A stretch of DNA of 60,071 bases from Paenarthrobacter sp. PH39-S1 (GTDB lineage Bacteria; Actinomycetota; Actinomycetes; Actinomycetales; Micrococcaceae): positions 1 to 60,071 of the forward strand of contig NZ_JASISR010000027.1 in assembly GCF_030063245.1 (NCBI RefSeq). Direction: 5' to 3'. A program made the position numbers and the translations under genes. The notes below the pieces were generated by a model. That model worked only from the letters and a program-made list of their open reading frames with translations. It was not told the DNA's origin and searched no databases. Positions 18,601-27,558 of this stretch are shown here, piece after piece (the stretch's first letter is position 1; every line of letters starts with the position of its first letter).

Positions 18601-19452
18601 CAGCAGCGGCTGCGGATCGAGGCCCTTGAGAATCGTGCGATAGAGGATCTGGGCCTTACGGCCGATCATCTGGTCGCCGAGTACGGACCGGCCACCCTTG
18701 TCCCGACGGGGCCTGGCGAGGTCACGGACAAATGGGCCGCGCTGCGCGCCCCGGTGGACGCGGACGGCAACGAGGTCCGCGAAGGCCTCCCGTTTGTCCG
18801 CGCCGAGCAGGAAAAGCGTCTGCGCCGGGCGGAGCGGGACCTGAGCGCACTGGGCCGGGTGAATCCGCTGGCGCTGGAGGAATTCGCTGCTCTCGAGGAA
18901 CGCCATCAGTTCCTGAGCAGCCAGTTGGAGGACCTGAAGGCGAGCCGAAAGGACCTGATGGACATAATCCGCGAGGTGGATGAACGCGTGGAACAGGTGT
19001 TCACGGCCGCTTACACGGACACCGCCCGGCACTTCGAATCGGTCTTCGCCGCGCTTTTCCCCGGTGGCGAAGGAAGGCTGGTGCTCACCGACCCGTCAGA
19101 AATGCTCACCACCGGCATCGAGGTGGAGGCTCGTCCGGCGGGAAAGAAGATCAAACGGCTGTCGCTGCTCTCCGGCGGTGAACGGTCTTTGACAGCGGTG
19201 GCCCTGCTGGTGGCGATCTTCAAGGCGCGTCCCTCGCCGTTCTATGTCATGGACGAGGTGGAAGCGGCACTGGACGATACGAATCTGGGCCGGCTGCTCA
19301 ACATTTTCGAGGAGTTGCGGCAATCGAGTCAGCTGATCATCATCACCCACCAGAAGCGCACGATGGAAGTGGCCGATGCGCTGTATGGCGTGACCATGCG
19401 CGGCGATGGCGTCTCGACAGTCATCAGTCAGCGGCTCGGCGCAGACGTGTAA
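15643..19452 (+). CDS. smc: Chromosome segregation ATPase SMC with enlarged hinge
   Basis: About 1269 residues, larger than the usual 1150-1200. Start TTG 15643 gives the conserved LHLKSLTVRGFKSF. Walker A is VVGPNGSGKS (residues 30-38). Long coiled coils (about 170-500 and 690-1080) flank a hinge at about 510-690. The ABC signature LLSGGERSLTAVALL and Walker B FYVMDEVEAALDD are near the C-terminus. SMC forms the ScpAB-loaded loop extruder that organises origins. The hinge contains a roughly 70-residue Ala/Gly/Asp-rich insertion with internal 51-bp repeats (from about residue 575). A strong hairpin follows the stop. Confidence 0.95.
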   Translation: MHLKSLTVRGFKSFASATTFDFEPGVTAVVGPNGSGKSNVVDALAWVMGEQGAKTLRGGKMDDVIFAGTSGRPPLGRAQVSLTIDNADGALPIEYSEVTISRTLFRTGGSEYAINGVGCRLLDIQELLSDSGLGREMHVIVGQGQLDKVLHATPEERRGFIEEAAGILKHRRRKEKTLRKLEAMQANLARLTDLTTELRRQLTPLGRQAEVARRAQTVQFELRDARARLLADDLVQLQSTLARDVADETALKARRAEVEQTLESGRLRRAECEQLAAAATPALNTARDTWYQLSAVRERLRALGNLAADRRRLLGAPDAAPDSERDPEKLQQQASRVRAEQVQLEGSVLARRGALATAVAAKADAERAAAQEDQRLTAILRAAADHREGLAKLAGQVAAARSRVESAEAEVGRLRGSMTAGEQRRAKAQEEFTALESQVAGVEQGEETLDADYERASQVLETVLAEIEDLTAGQRAAERERDSLVARRDALAVGLRRKDGTGLLLAAGQEGVLSAISDLITLRPGYETAVATALGSAADAVAVTDLAAAVAALEVLKDDDGGRVELIIAGAAQPAHSLPGAPGVDGLGAASDAPGADIPVVDGLGAASNALAADVSVGGRPGADEGTSAPRPAVDHSVSVPMPESGRSATAWGESEGVMAADLIAVHDPSAGPGLAAALAQLLADVVVVEDLTAAMAAVGAHPKLRAVTRAGDVITAVSLSGGSAGAPSTLELQADVEETVAELAGVTAEAEQLRFALSSAVARRDQARSRTDAALERLHDSDARLAAVAERLGQLGSSLRSAVGESERLAALLAAAEANIGTEQQALNGISARLDAARVAPAEDEPSMQARDELAAAAIAARAIEMDARLGLRSSEEQLSAISNRAASLERAAVTERKAREVAAERARLRAAQARKAASVTAAVQQTLAFVDVSLEAAGRERDDAAETRAALESELADIRTGNEKAALELAKLTDSVHRDELARTQQRLRIEALENRAIEDLGLTADHLVAEYGPATLVPTGPGEVTDKWAALRAPVDADGNEVREGLPFVRAEQEKRLRRAERDLSALGRVNPLALEEFAALEERHQFLSSQLEDLKASRKDLMDIIREVDERVEQVFTAAYTDTARHFESVFAALFPGGEGRLVLTDPSEMLTTGIEVEARPAGKKIKRLSLLSGGERSLTAVALLVAIFKARPSPFYVMDEVEAALDDTNLGRLLNIFEELRQSSQLIIITHQKRTMEVADALYGVTMRGDGVSTVISQRLGADV
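17392..17493 (+). repeat. 51-bp imperfect tandem repeat in the smc hinge
   Basis: Two adjacent 51-bp copies (17392-17442 and 17443-17493) begin with the same 23 bases (GTCGACGGGCTCGGCGCGGC...) and encode VDGLGAASDAPGADIPV and VDGLGAASNALAADVSV. A shorter degenerate third copy follows. The units are in frame and sit in the hinge between RVELIIAGAAQPAH and AADLIAVHDPSAG. Confidence 0.85.
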
Positions 19453-19476
19453 GTGAGGTCCTGCCAGTTCGATTCA

Positions 19477-19530
19477 AAACCTGCTTGCACTGATTGCAAT
19501 GCATGCACTGCAATCAGTGCATGCAGGTTT
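19477..19530 (+). terminator. Long hairpin after smc (convergent with MFS gene)
   Basis: A 22-base arm (19477-19498) pairs with 19509-19530 with one mismatch across a 10-base loop (ATGCATGCAC), starting 24 bases after the smc stop. There is no U-tract, as is common in high-GC actinobacteria. The arms are unusually AT-rich (TGCACTGATTGCA), so a protein-binding role cannot be excluded. Confidence 0.7.
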
Positions 19531-19639
19531 CCGGACCGACCGTGCTCTGGCGGAGGTAGGGTGCGGATCAGACGGCGTCTGGGCTGACCCAGGGCTGGGA
19601 CCGGACGGCATCTAGGACCCCTCGGCGCTTTCACCGGCT

Positions 19640-20980
19640 TTAGCCGGTCGGGCGTTGCAGGGTTTCAGTTGCCTTGAGCCACGCACCAATTCCGATGGCA
19701 CCCACGACAGCCGCCATCCCAAACGCCGGACCGTAGGAGAAAGCATCAACGACGACGCCGGCGGCGATGGGACCGAGGATGGTGCCGAAATCCTGACTCA
19801 TTTGGAAAGTGGCAAGCACCTTGCCGCCGGAACGCTCTGTGCCGATGATGTCCGCCACGGAGGATTGCTGTGCCGGGCCGAAGAGTCCGCTGCCCACGCC
19901 CGCAATGGCGGAGACGATGAAGAACACCGGGACGCTGGCGGTGAGTCCGAGGACGGCCATGGCGGCGGTGTTGACTGCCAGCCCGGTGATCACCATTGGT
20001 TTTCGCCCCCAGGTATCCGCCAGCTTTCCGGAAAACGTCAGGGCAACACCAGTTCCGATGGCGAAGACGGCCAGGGAAACACCGGCCACCGCAGTCCCGC
20101 CGTGGAGCACTACCGTGGCGAACAGAGGAACGAGTGCCATCCGGATGCCGAAGGCGGACCACCCGTTGGCAAAGGCCGAGATCAGGGCGGCCCGGTAGCT
20201 GCTGTATCCCATCGCCTCCCGCACTGGCATCGAGGTCTTCACGGTCGCTGGCACCACTTTTGCCGGTGCTGCGTCGGCCGGTGCTGCGTCGGCCTGCACG
20301 GCTTCGGGCCGTGCCAAACCGGCGGTGCTCCCGGGCCGGCCAGCCAATGCCGTCGTTGTCAATCTGGTCGTGGCGGCCAGACGTGCCAGCCGCGCGGGAC
20401 GCAGCGAGGTTGCCACCACGATTGCCGCCACGAGGAGCGTGCCGGCATAGATCAGGAACGGAAGCTTCAGACCCAGCCCTGCCATGAGGGCGCCGGCAGC
20501 CGGACCGGCGATGTTGCCCAACAGGAAAGACCCTGCATAGGCACTGTTCACCCGGCCGCGGGCGGTGGGCGGTGAGAGGCGGACCAGCAGCCCCATGGCC
20601 GCAACCGTGAACATGGTGGATCCAACACCCCCGAGTCCGCGGAAGATCAGCAGCTGCCAGTAGTCCTGCGCGAACGCACAAGCAGCGGACGACAGGGCGA
20701 CTATCAGGATGCCCGTGATGTAAATCCAGCGCTCGCCGAAGCGCTCCACCAGTTGACCGCTAAAGGGTGCGAACACCAGCCGGGCAAACGCAAAGACACT
20801 GACCACCATGGCCGCGGCGCTGACGGAAACACCGAAGCTGCGGGCAAACTGGGGCAGCACGGGAGCAACCAGGCCGAAGCCGAGGGCGATCACGAAGGCC
20901 GCGGCGACCAGAACACTGATTTCGCGCGGTAAGGGCAGCTTGGCTGGCCGTGCGGCGGTGGGGCGGGGCTCGCGAATCAT
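19640..20980 (-). CDS. MFS transporter, multidrug-efflux type
   Basis: A 446-residue major facilitator with about 12 hydrophobic segments. The inter-helix 2-3 motif region reads GQLVERFGERWIYI and the second-half counterpart GKLADTWGRKPMVI, both typical of drug/H+ antiporters (DHA1). FRGLGGVGSTMFTVA matches motif B around helix 4, with the conserved Arg. The central cytoplasmic loop carries an Ala-rich repeat (DAAPADAAPAKV, from two 15-bp units at 20262-20291). Substrate unknown. It separates smc from ftsY, which are adjacent in many relatives, and points leftward. Confidence 0.8.
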   Translation of the reverse strand: MIREPRPTAARPAKLPLPREISVLVAAAFVIALGFGLVAPVLPQFARSFGVSVSAAAMVVSVFAFARLVFAPFSGQLVERFGERWIYITGILIVALSSAACAFAQDYWQLLIFRGLGGVGSTMFTVAAMGLLVRLSPPTARGRVNSAYAGSFLLGNIAGPAAGALMAGLGLKLPFLIYAGTLLVAAIVVATSLRPARLARLAATTRLTTTALAGRPGSTAGLARPEAVQADAAPADAAPAKVVPATVKTSMPVREAMGYSSYRAALISAFANGWSAFGIRMALVPLFATVVLHGGTAVAGVSLAVFAIGTGVALTFSGKLADTWGRKPMVITGLAVNTAAMAVLGLTASVPVFFIVSAIAGVGSGLFGPAQQSSVADIIGTERSGGKVLATFQMSQDFGTILGPIAAGVVVDAFSYGPAFGMAAVVGAIGIGAWLKATETLQRPTG

Positions 20981-21211
20981 AGTGTCCCGAGTCTGTCATA
21001 ACACGGCCCGACTGAGGATGAGCGGACCGGCTGAGGAGCTGAGGATGTCCGGCCGGACGGGGGATGGTGCGCGGCCTCCGTGGAGGCGCGGGCCGGGGGT
21101 CGCTGCGTCGTCGTCGTTCTGCCGCCGGTCCGTAGGCCAACACGGATTCCCAAGCCACGACCGAAAAACCAAGCCCGCGCGGATGTCACCCCGCTATGAG
21201 AAGCTAGAAGC

Positions 21212-22417
21212 GTGAATGACACTCTTCTGATCGTCCTGTACGTCGTGATCGCGCTCGCCGTCATCGGCGCGCTGATCCCGGTCCTGCTCAAGGGCCGACG
21301 CAGCAAGGGTGTCTACGGCACCACCAGGGATGCAAATGATCTGCCAGCTGCCGGCGGAGGCGCAACCCTGCTGGAGGACCGTCCGGATAAGGTCTCTCCG
21401 CCCGTCCCGGAGGCGCCGACCGCGGCAGTTCAGGACCAAGACCTGCTGGACGATCTTGCCGGTCTGGAAACGCTGCCGGCAATCGAGACGCCGGCCGCGG
21501 TGGAGGGCCGCCTGGTCCGCCTGCGCGCCCGGCTGGTCCGGTCCAACAGCGCGCTGGGCAAGGGCCTGCTGACGCTGCTGTCCCGGGATAACATCGATGA
21601 AAACGTCTGGGACGAGATCGAAGAAACCCTGCTGCTGGCCGATGTTGGCACCGCGCCGACGCTTGAGTTGGTGGATTCGCTGCGGGCCCGGGTGAAGATC
21701 CTCGGCAGCCGCACGCCGGAACAGGTCCAGCAGATGCTCCGCGAGGAGTTGGTCAAGCTCGTTGATCCGACGATGGACCGTTCATTGAACACCACCCGCC
21801 ATGATGACCGCCCAGCGGTGATGATGGTGGTAGGCGTCAACGGTGTCGGCAAGACGACGACCGTCGGCAAACTGGCCCGTGTACTGGTGGCCGAGGACAA
21901 GGACGTGCTGCTCGGGGCGGCGGATACCTTCCGTGCTGCGGCCGCGGAGCAGTTGGCCACCTGGGGGCAGCGCGTCGGTGTTCCCACGGTGAAGTCCGAC
22001 GTTGATGGTGCTGATCCGGCATCGGTCGCTTTCGAGGCGGTCAAGGCCGGAATTGAGCAGGAGGTCGATGTCGTGATGATCGATACGGCCGGCCGGCTGC
22101 AGAACAAGGTCGGCCTGATGGACGAGCTTGGCAAGGTCAAGCGCGTCATCGAAAAACAGGCCACCGTGGATGAGGTGCTGCTGGTGTTGGACGCCACCAC
22201 CGGTCAGAACGGGCTCGCGCAGGCGAAGGTGTTTGCCGACGTCGTCAATATCACCGGCATAGTACTCACCAAACTGGACGGGACCGCCAAGGGCGGCATT
22301 GTCGTCGCGATCCAGAAAACGCTGGGCGTGCCGGTCAAGCTGGTGGGTCTGGGCGAGGGTGCCGATGATCTGGCCCCCTTCGACGCCGAGGATTTTGTGG
22401 ACGCCCTGCTCAATTGA
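21212..22417 (+). CDS. ftsY: Signal recognition particle receptor FtsY
   Basis: 401 residues. An N-terminal membrane helix (LLIVLYVVIALAVIGALIPV) is followed by a short acidic linker and the NG domain. GTPase motifs are G1 GVNGVGKTTTVGKLA, the DTFRAAAAEQL insertion-box segment, G3 DTAGR, G4 TKLDG and closing GLGEGADDLAPFD. It docks the Ffh-ribosome complex to the membrane; Ffh is encoded 5 kb downstream here. Upstream MFS gene is divergent. Confidence 0.95.
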   Translation: MNDTLLIVLYVVIALAVIGALIPVLLKGRRSKGVYGTTRDANDLPAAGGGATLLEDRPDKVSPPVPEAPTAAVQDQDLLDDLAGLETLPAIETPAAVEGRLVRLRARLVRSNSALGKGLLTLLSRDNIDENVWDEIEETLLLADVGTAPTLELVDSLRARVKILGSRTPEQVQQMLREELVKLVDPTMDRSLNTTRHDDRPAVMMVVGVNGVGKTTTVGKLARVLVAEDKDVLLGAADTFRAAAAEQLATWGQRVGVPTVKSDVDGADPASVAFEAVKAGIEQEVDVVMIDTAGRLQNKVGLMDELGKVKRVIEKQATVDEVLLVLDATTGQNGLAQAKVFADVVNITGIVLTKLDGTAKGGIVVAIQKTLGVPVKLVGLGEGADDLAPFDAEDFVDALLN

Positions 22418-22746
22418 CACCCGTCGCCCCGAGTCGACGAGCGAGGGCCTGTGTGGCCTGTAGAACTCCGTCCCTGCTCCGACGTCGTCCCCGTGGACGA
22501 GGCTGCATCGACCCCGCTGCATCATCAGGTCCACCAGGTAGTGCGATGCGTCGTGTTCGTTGCGTATCTTATGGACCGATTCCCCGAGATCGGAACCGCC
22601 CGTCTGCCCGCCAGCGGGCTGCGCGGCACCAGGTTCGGCTTGGGTTTCTTCCCGACGGGACAGTATGTCGCTGTATCGCAAACAGCCTCGGCAAGGTCCT
22701 TGAAGGCCAGACACGCTGCGGCCCGAGCGGGCTGGCCGCCGGCGGA
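22418..22746. other. Gene-poor stretch after ftsY
   Basis: No frame with a recognised domain. Leftward segments such as ACLAFKDLAEAVCDTATYC (about 22640-22700) may be further debris of the broken gene at 22747-23111, but this could not be established. Confidence 0.35.
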
Positions 22747-23111
22747 CTATCCAGAGGGTGATGATTTCCATTCCTCGCCGCTGCCGAACGTTCGAACCGA
22801 GAGCCGGACGCGCAATGGGGCATTCCATTCGACCGACTCGCGCAGACATTGGAGGCCTTCACGGAATTTGGACAGGGTCTCGTGGACACCTTCGTCCAAA
22901 CTCCGTTCCACCGCCAATTTGACGATCAGTGCCTCCATTGCCCCCTCCATCGCCGAGCCCGTTTCAGGAGCTCGAGACGGACGTCCAGACGGGCACGGCC
23001 TTCGAAACCATATTTGAATTTCATCGCAGCCCAAATCTTCCAGATCGTGAAAAACTCTCCGTAGAGCGAATAGAAGCGGTGGACCGCGTCCAGGTCCAGC
23101 TCGCGCTGCAT
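22747..23111 (-). pseudogene. Unidentified conserved-looking gene broken by a frameshift
   Basis: From ATG 23111 one frame reads MQRELDLDAVHRFYSLYGEF and then an aromatic-rich helix (FTIWKIWAAMKFKYGFEGRA) and RLDVRLELLKRA. Near 22950 this frame degenerates and the adjacent frame takes over with GAMEALIVKLAVERSLDEGV and LSKFREGLQCLRESVEWN. The two pieces form one plausible alpha-helical protein of about 120 residues if a frameshift between 22940 and 22965 is repaired. Family not recognised. Confidence 0.5.
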
Positions 23112-23234
23112 CTTCCGAATATCTCAACGGGCCGAGATCCTGTTGCCGGCTATCCAGCCCAGCAGGAGCGTAAGAACGGCGGCACATGCCGCTGGAATGC
23201 CTTGATAAACGCCTCTGCCAGTGACTCGTTCGCC

Positions 23235-23654
23235 ATGTCTGCTCGGCCGGACGCCTACGGTGCAGCGCTGGAGAGGGCGAGGGTTCACGCGTTGGAGTGG
23301 CTCGCGTCCGTGCCGACCCGCCCGGTGGGTCCGCGGGCCAGCGCCGACGATCTGATGGCGGGATTTGCCGCCGAGCTTCCCGAACAGCCCACGAACCCGG
23401 GCGCGGTCATTGATGAAATGGCCGCCTTTGGCGGAGCCGGGGCTGATGGCGATCTCCACTCCGTTTCCTTTGATCCGTTCGGCGAGGCCGTCTCCGTGGC
23501 GCATGCGCGTGGTGCCTGGGTGCATGTGGGCGGCGCTGCGGTCCCTTGGCCGCGCCGGCATGTGCTGCGGATTTCCGTGAGCAATTGGTCCACGGACGGC
23601 GACGCCATCGCACAGTCGTTGGCGGCCGTGCAGCGTGCTGCGAAGCAGCGTTAA
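23235..23654 (+). pseudogene. PLP-dependent group II decarboxylase remnant with internal deletions
   Basis: A 139-residue open frame that stitches together three parts of a roughly 450-residue decarboxylase/aminotransferase-like protein. The N-terminal part (RARVHALEWLASVPTRPVGP and DLMAGFAAELPEQ) is followed directly by an internal piece DPFGEAVSVAHARGAWVHVG, where the family has ...AHxxGAWVHVDGA. The C-terminal piece VLRISVSNWSTDGDAIAQSL comes next. The PLP lysine region and most of the core are absent, so it cannot be active although no stop is present. Both deletions are in frame. Confidence 0.75.
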
Positions 23655-23718
23655 TCCTCGGTTGGGGCACCTCGTTGGGGAAGCCGCGCCGTCTACTGCC
23701 CCGGCAGAACAAGTTTCC

Positions 23719-23734
23719 GTTACCTGCCGGAAAC
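23719..23734 (+). promoter_or_regulatory. GlnR-type nitrogen-control box upstream of amtB
   Basis: GTTACCTGCCGGAAAC fits the actinobacterial GlnR pattern GTnAC-n6-GAAAC exactly. It also lies within a dyad GTTTCC...GGAAAC. It is 169 bases before the amtB ATG, as expected for activation of ammonium uptake under nitrogen limitation. A weaker second half (GTCGC) follows with correct spacing. Confidence 0.65.
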
Positions 23735-23902
23735 ATGGTGGTCGCACAGTCTTTACGCAGCCGCCGTTGTTGTAACACGACGGCAATCCACGGCCAGCGC
23801 GGACGAAACACCCCAGAGTCAATCTTGTAGAGACAGATTGCACCAAGCGGCGGCCCCCGAGCGGGGCTGGCGCAATAATTCTCTACAGAAAGGCCAGCCA
23901 CC

Positions 23903-25620
<1,718 letters not shown>

Positions 25621-25641
25621 GCTGCTCCGGCCGTCAGGCGG

Positions 25642-25691
25642 CAGAAATGGACACTCGCCCCCGCTGCTGTGGGGGCGATTGTCCATTTCTG
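25642..25691 (+). terminator. Strong hairpin between glnK and the convergent zwf homologue
   Basis: A 21-base arm (25642-25662) pairs with 25671-25691 with one mismatch and an 8-base loop. The stem includes a CGCCCCC/GGGGGCG core. It ends amtB-glnK and probably also the leftward gene. No long T-tract. Confidence 0.75.
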
Positions 25692-25804
25692 AGCCGATGT
25701 CCTCGACAACCCGCAACTCTTTGGGGGCACTGCCCGCGGGGTTCCCGGCCGTCGCTTAAGGGTAGCGTCGCGCAGTGGCGGTGACCGTCGTCGTCGCTAT
25801 ATAG

Positions 25805-27379
25805 TCAGCGCTTACCGGACGACTTGGACGTTTCCCAGTCGGCGGGGCCGCTCGAGCCGGCTGGGTAATCCTGCAGCGGTACCTTATTTTCCCGCCAGGC
25901 CTTCAGCGTCGGCTCCACGATCCGCCAGCACTGTTCGGCCGTATCACCGCGTACCGAGAGCAATGGGTCTCCGTTGAGCACTCCGTCCAATACCTCGCCG
26001 TAGGGGAGTAGCTCGTCGCTGGCAAGATCCGTTTCCAGAAAAACGCGGTCCAAAGTGAAGAGATCGCCGGGACCGTTGACATCCAGATCAAGTTTGAGGA
26101 CGTCCGGGCCGAGGCCCAGGTGCAGCCTCGTGGGCCGGTCGACCCCCTTGAACCCGGTGGGCAGGTGCGGCACGGGTCTGTAGGTGATTACGACCTCCTT
26201 TTGCGCCTTGCCAAGGGACTTGCCCGAGCGCAGGATGAACGGGACCCCGGCCCAGCGCCAGTTTTGGATGCGCACCTCCACCTCGGCCAAAGTTTCGGTG
26301 TTGTTGGCCGGATCCACGCCGTCTTCGGCAACATAGTCCGGGACATTGCGCGCGCCGAGGTTTCCGGTGGTGTAACGGGCACGCCGGGTGCTGGCCGTGA
26401 AGTCATCGCTGATGCTGCTGGCCCGCAGTACGGCGGCAATGCCATCGCGGACGTCGCGTTCATGCAGTGTGGCGGGGGCCTCCATCGCCATGATGGCCAT
26501 GACCTGGAGCAAATGACTTTGGATCATGTCGCGCAGGGCGCCGGCCCGGTCGTAATAGCGGGCGCGGTTCTCCAGCGTCAGGGCTTCGTCAAAAACGATT
26601 TCCACCTTCGCGATGTGGATGCTGTTCCATAACGGTTCCAGCAGCCGGTTGGCGAACCTCAGACCGAGGATGTTAAAGACGGTGGACTTACCCAGGAAAT
26701 GGTCCACGCGGTGGATGTGATCCTCTGGGACCAGTCCGGCCAGGGTGTGGTTCAGCGCCCGCGCCGAGGCTTCACCCGAGCCGAATGGTTTCTCCATCAC
26801 CAAACGCGTCCCCGGTGGCAGCTCGGCGGCTGTCAGGACCTCGCACGCGCGCTGGCTCACGGCCGGCGGCAGCGCAAAGTACACGGCAATGGGCGCCTGC
26901 AAAGTGGCCAGGAGTTTGGTCAGCTCACCCGGTGCGGTGACATCGAGGGTGTGGTAGCTGGTGCCCTTCTGCGTTGCCGCCAGGGCGGCTTTGCCACCGG
27001 ATTTGGCCGCGGGTGCGGCTTCGGCGAAGGTCGTCGAGACGCGGTCCGTCCATTGTCCTGCCGTCCAGTCATCGCTGCCGGCCCCCACCAGACTGATGCC
27101 ACTGGCGCGGCCTGCGGCGATCAGCCGCGCCACTCCGGGCAGCAGTAGCCGGCCGGTCAGGTCTCCGGAAGCTCCCAGAATAAGCAGGGTGCGGATGGTG
27201 CCGTCGGTGTCGGCGCGCGGGCTTTCCGTGACGCGTGCGGACGTGCCGTGGCCCGACGAGCTGGGCGTCGGGCGGCCGGTCGGGGTGCCGGTCGGGGTGC
27301 CGGGTGCGGCTCCCGAAGTCCCGGCTCCCGAAGTCCCGGCCGTGGATGGATGTTTGGAGGAGCTCTTAGCGACAGTCAT
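25805..27379 (-). CDS. zwf: Glucose-6-phosphate dehydrogenase homologue (variant active site)
   Basis: A 524-residue G6PD-family protein. The NADP-binding motif LLILGASGDLTGRLLLPGVA begins near residue 66. VMEKPFG and the substrate region HRVDHFLGKSTVFN follow, where canonical enzymes have RIDHYLGKE. It then has LRDMIQSHLLQVMAIMAME and RSGKSL. The first ~55 residues are a Ser/Thr/Pro/Gly tail built from 15-bp and 12-bp tandem repeats. It stands alone, without gnd, tal or opcA neighbours, so it may be a secondary paralogue rather than the main pentose-phosphate enzyme. The symbol is therefore tentative. Confidence 0.75.
   Translation of the reverse strand: MTVAKSSSKHPSTAGTSGAGTSGAAPGTPTGTPTGRPTPSSSGHGTSARVTESPRADTDGTIRTLLILGASGDLTGRLLLPGVARLIAAGRASGISLVGAGSDDWTAGQWTDRVSTTFAEAAPAAKSGGKAALAATQKGTSYHTLDVTAPGELTKLLATLQAPIAVYFALPPAVSQRACEVLTAAELPPGTRLVMEKPFGSGEASARALNHTLAGLVPEDHIHRVDHFLGKSTVFNILGLRFANRLLEPLWNSIHIAKVEIVFDEALTLENRARYYDRAGALRDMIQSHLLQVMAIMAMEAPATLHERDVRDGIAAVLRASSISDDFTASTRRARYTTGNLGARNVPDYVAEDGVDPANNTETLAEVEVRIQNWRWAGVPFILRSGKSLGKAQKEVVITYRPVPHLPTGFKGVDRPTRLHLGLGPDVLKLDLDVNGPGDLFTLDRVFLETDLASDELLPYGEVLDGVLNGDPLLSVRGDTAEQCWRIVEPTLKAWRENKVPLQDYPAGSSGPADWETSKSSGKR
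27277..27340 (-). repeat. Tandem repeats in the N-terminal tail of the zwf homologue
   Basis: Two 12-bp units (CGGTCGGGGTGC at 27277-27300) and two perfect 15-bp units (TCCCGAAGTCCCGGC at 27311-27340) encode GTPTGTPTG and GTSGAGTSGA segments of the disordered tail. Confidence 0.85.
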
Positions 27380-27558
27380 TTTGTCAGCATGCCACCGAAT
27401 GACGGATATTTCAGCCCCCCGTGCCCGAGGATTTCCCGAATGAAGCGGTAGCCGTCCTGCGCTTGATACCCTAGATAGTTGAGTCCCCAGATGTGCTTCT
27501 CCTATCTGTCTACAGGGGCATGTCCAGAGCTATACCTGAGGAAAGAAGTACACGGCGC

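Noticed and set aside
23818-23839. Inverted repeat CAATCT...AGATTG before amtB
   Set aside because: Only 6-bp arms with a long spacer; no consensus to a known regulator and no T-run, so neither operator nor terminator can be supported.
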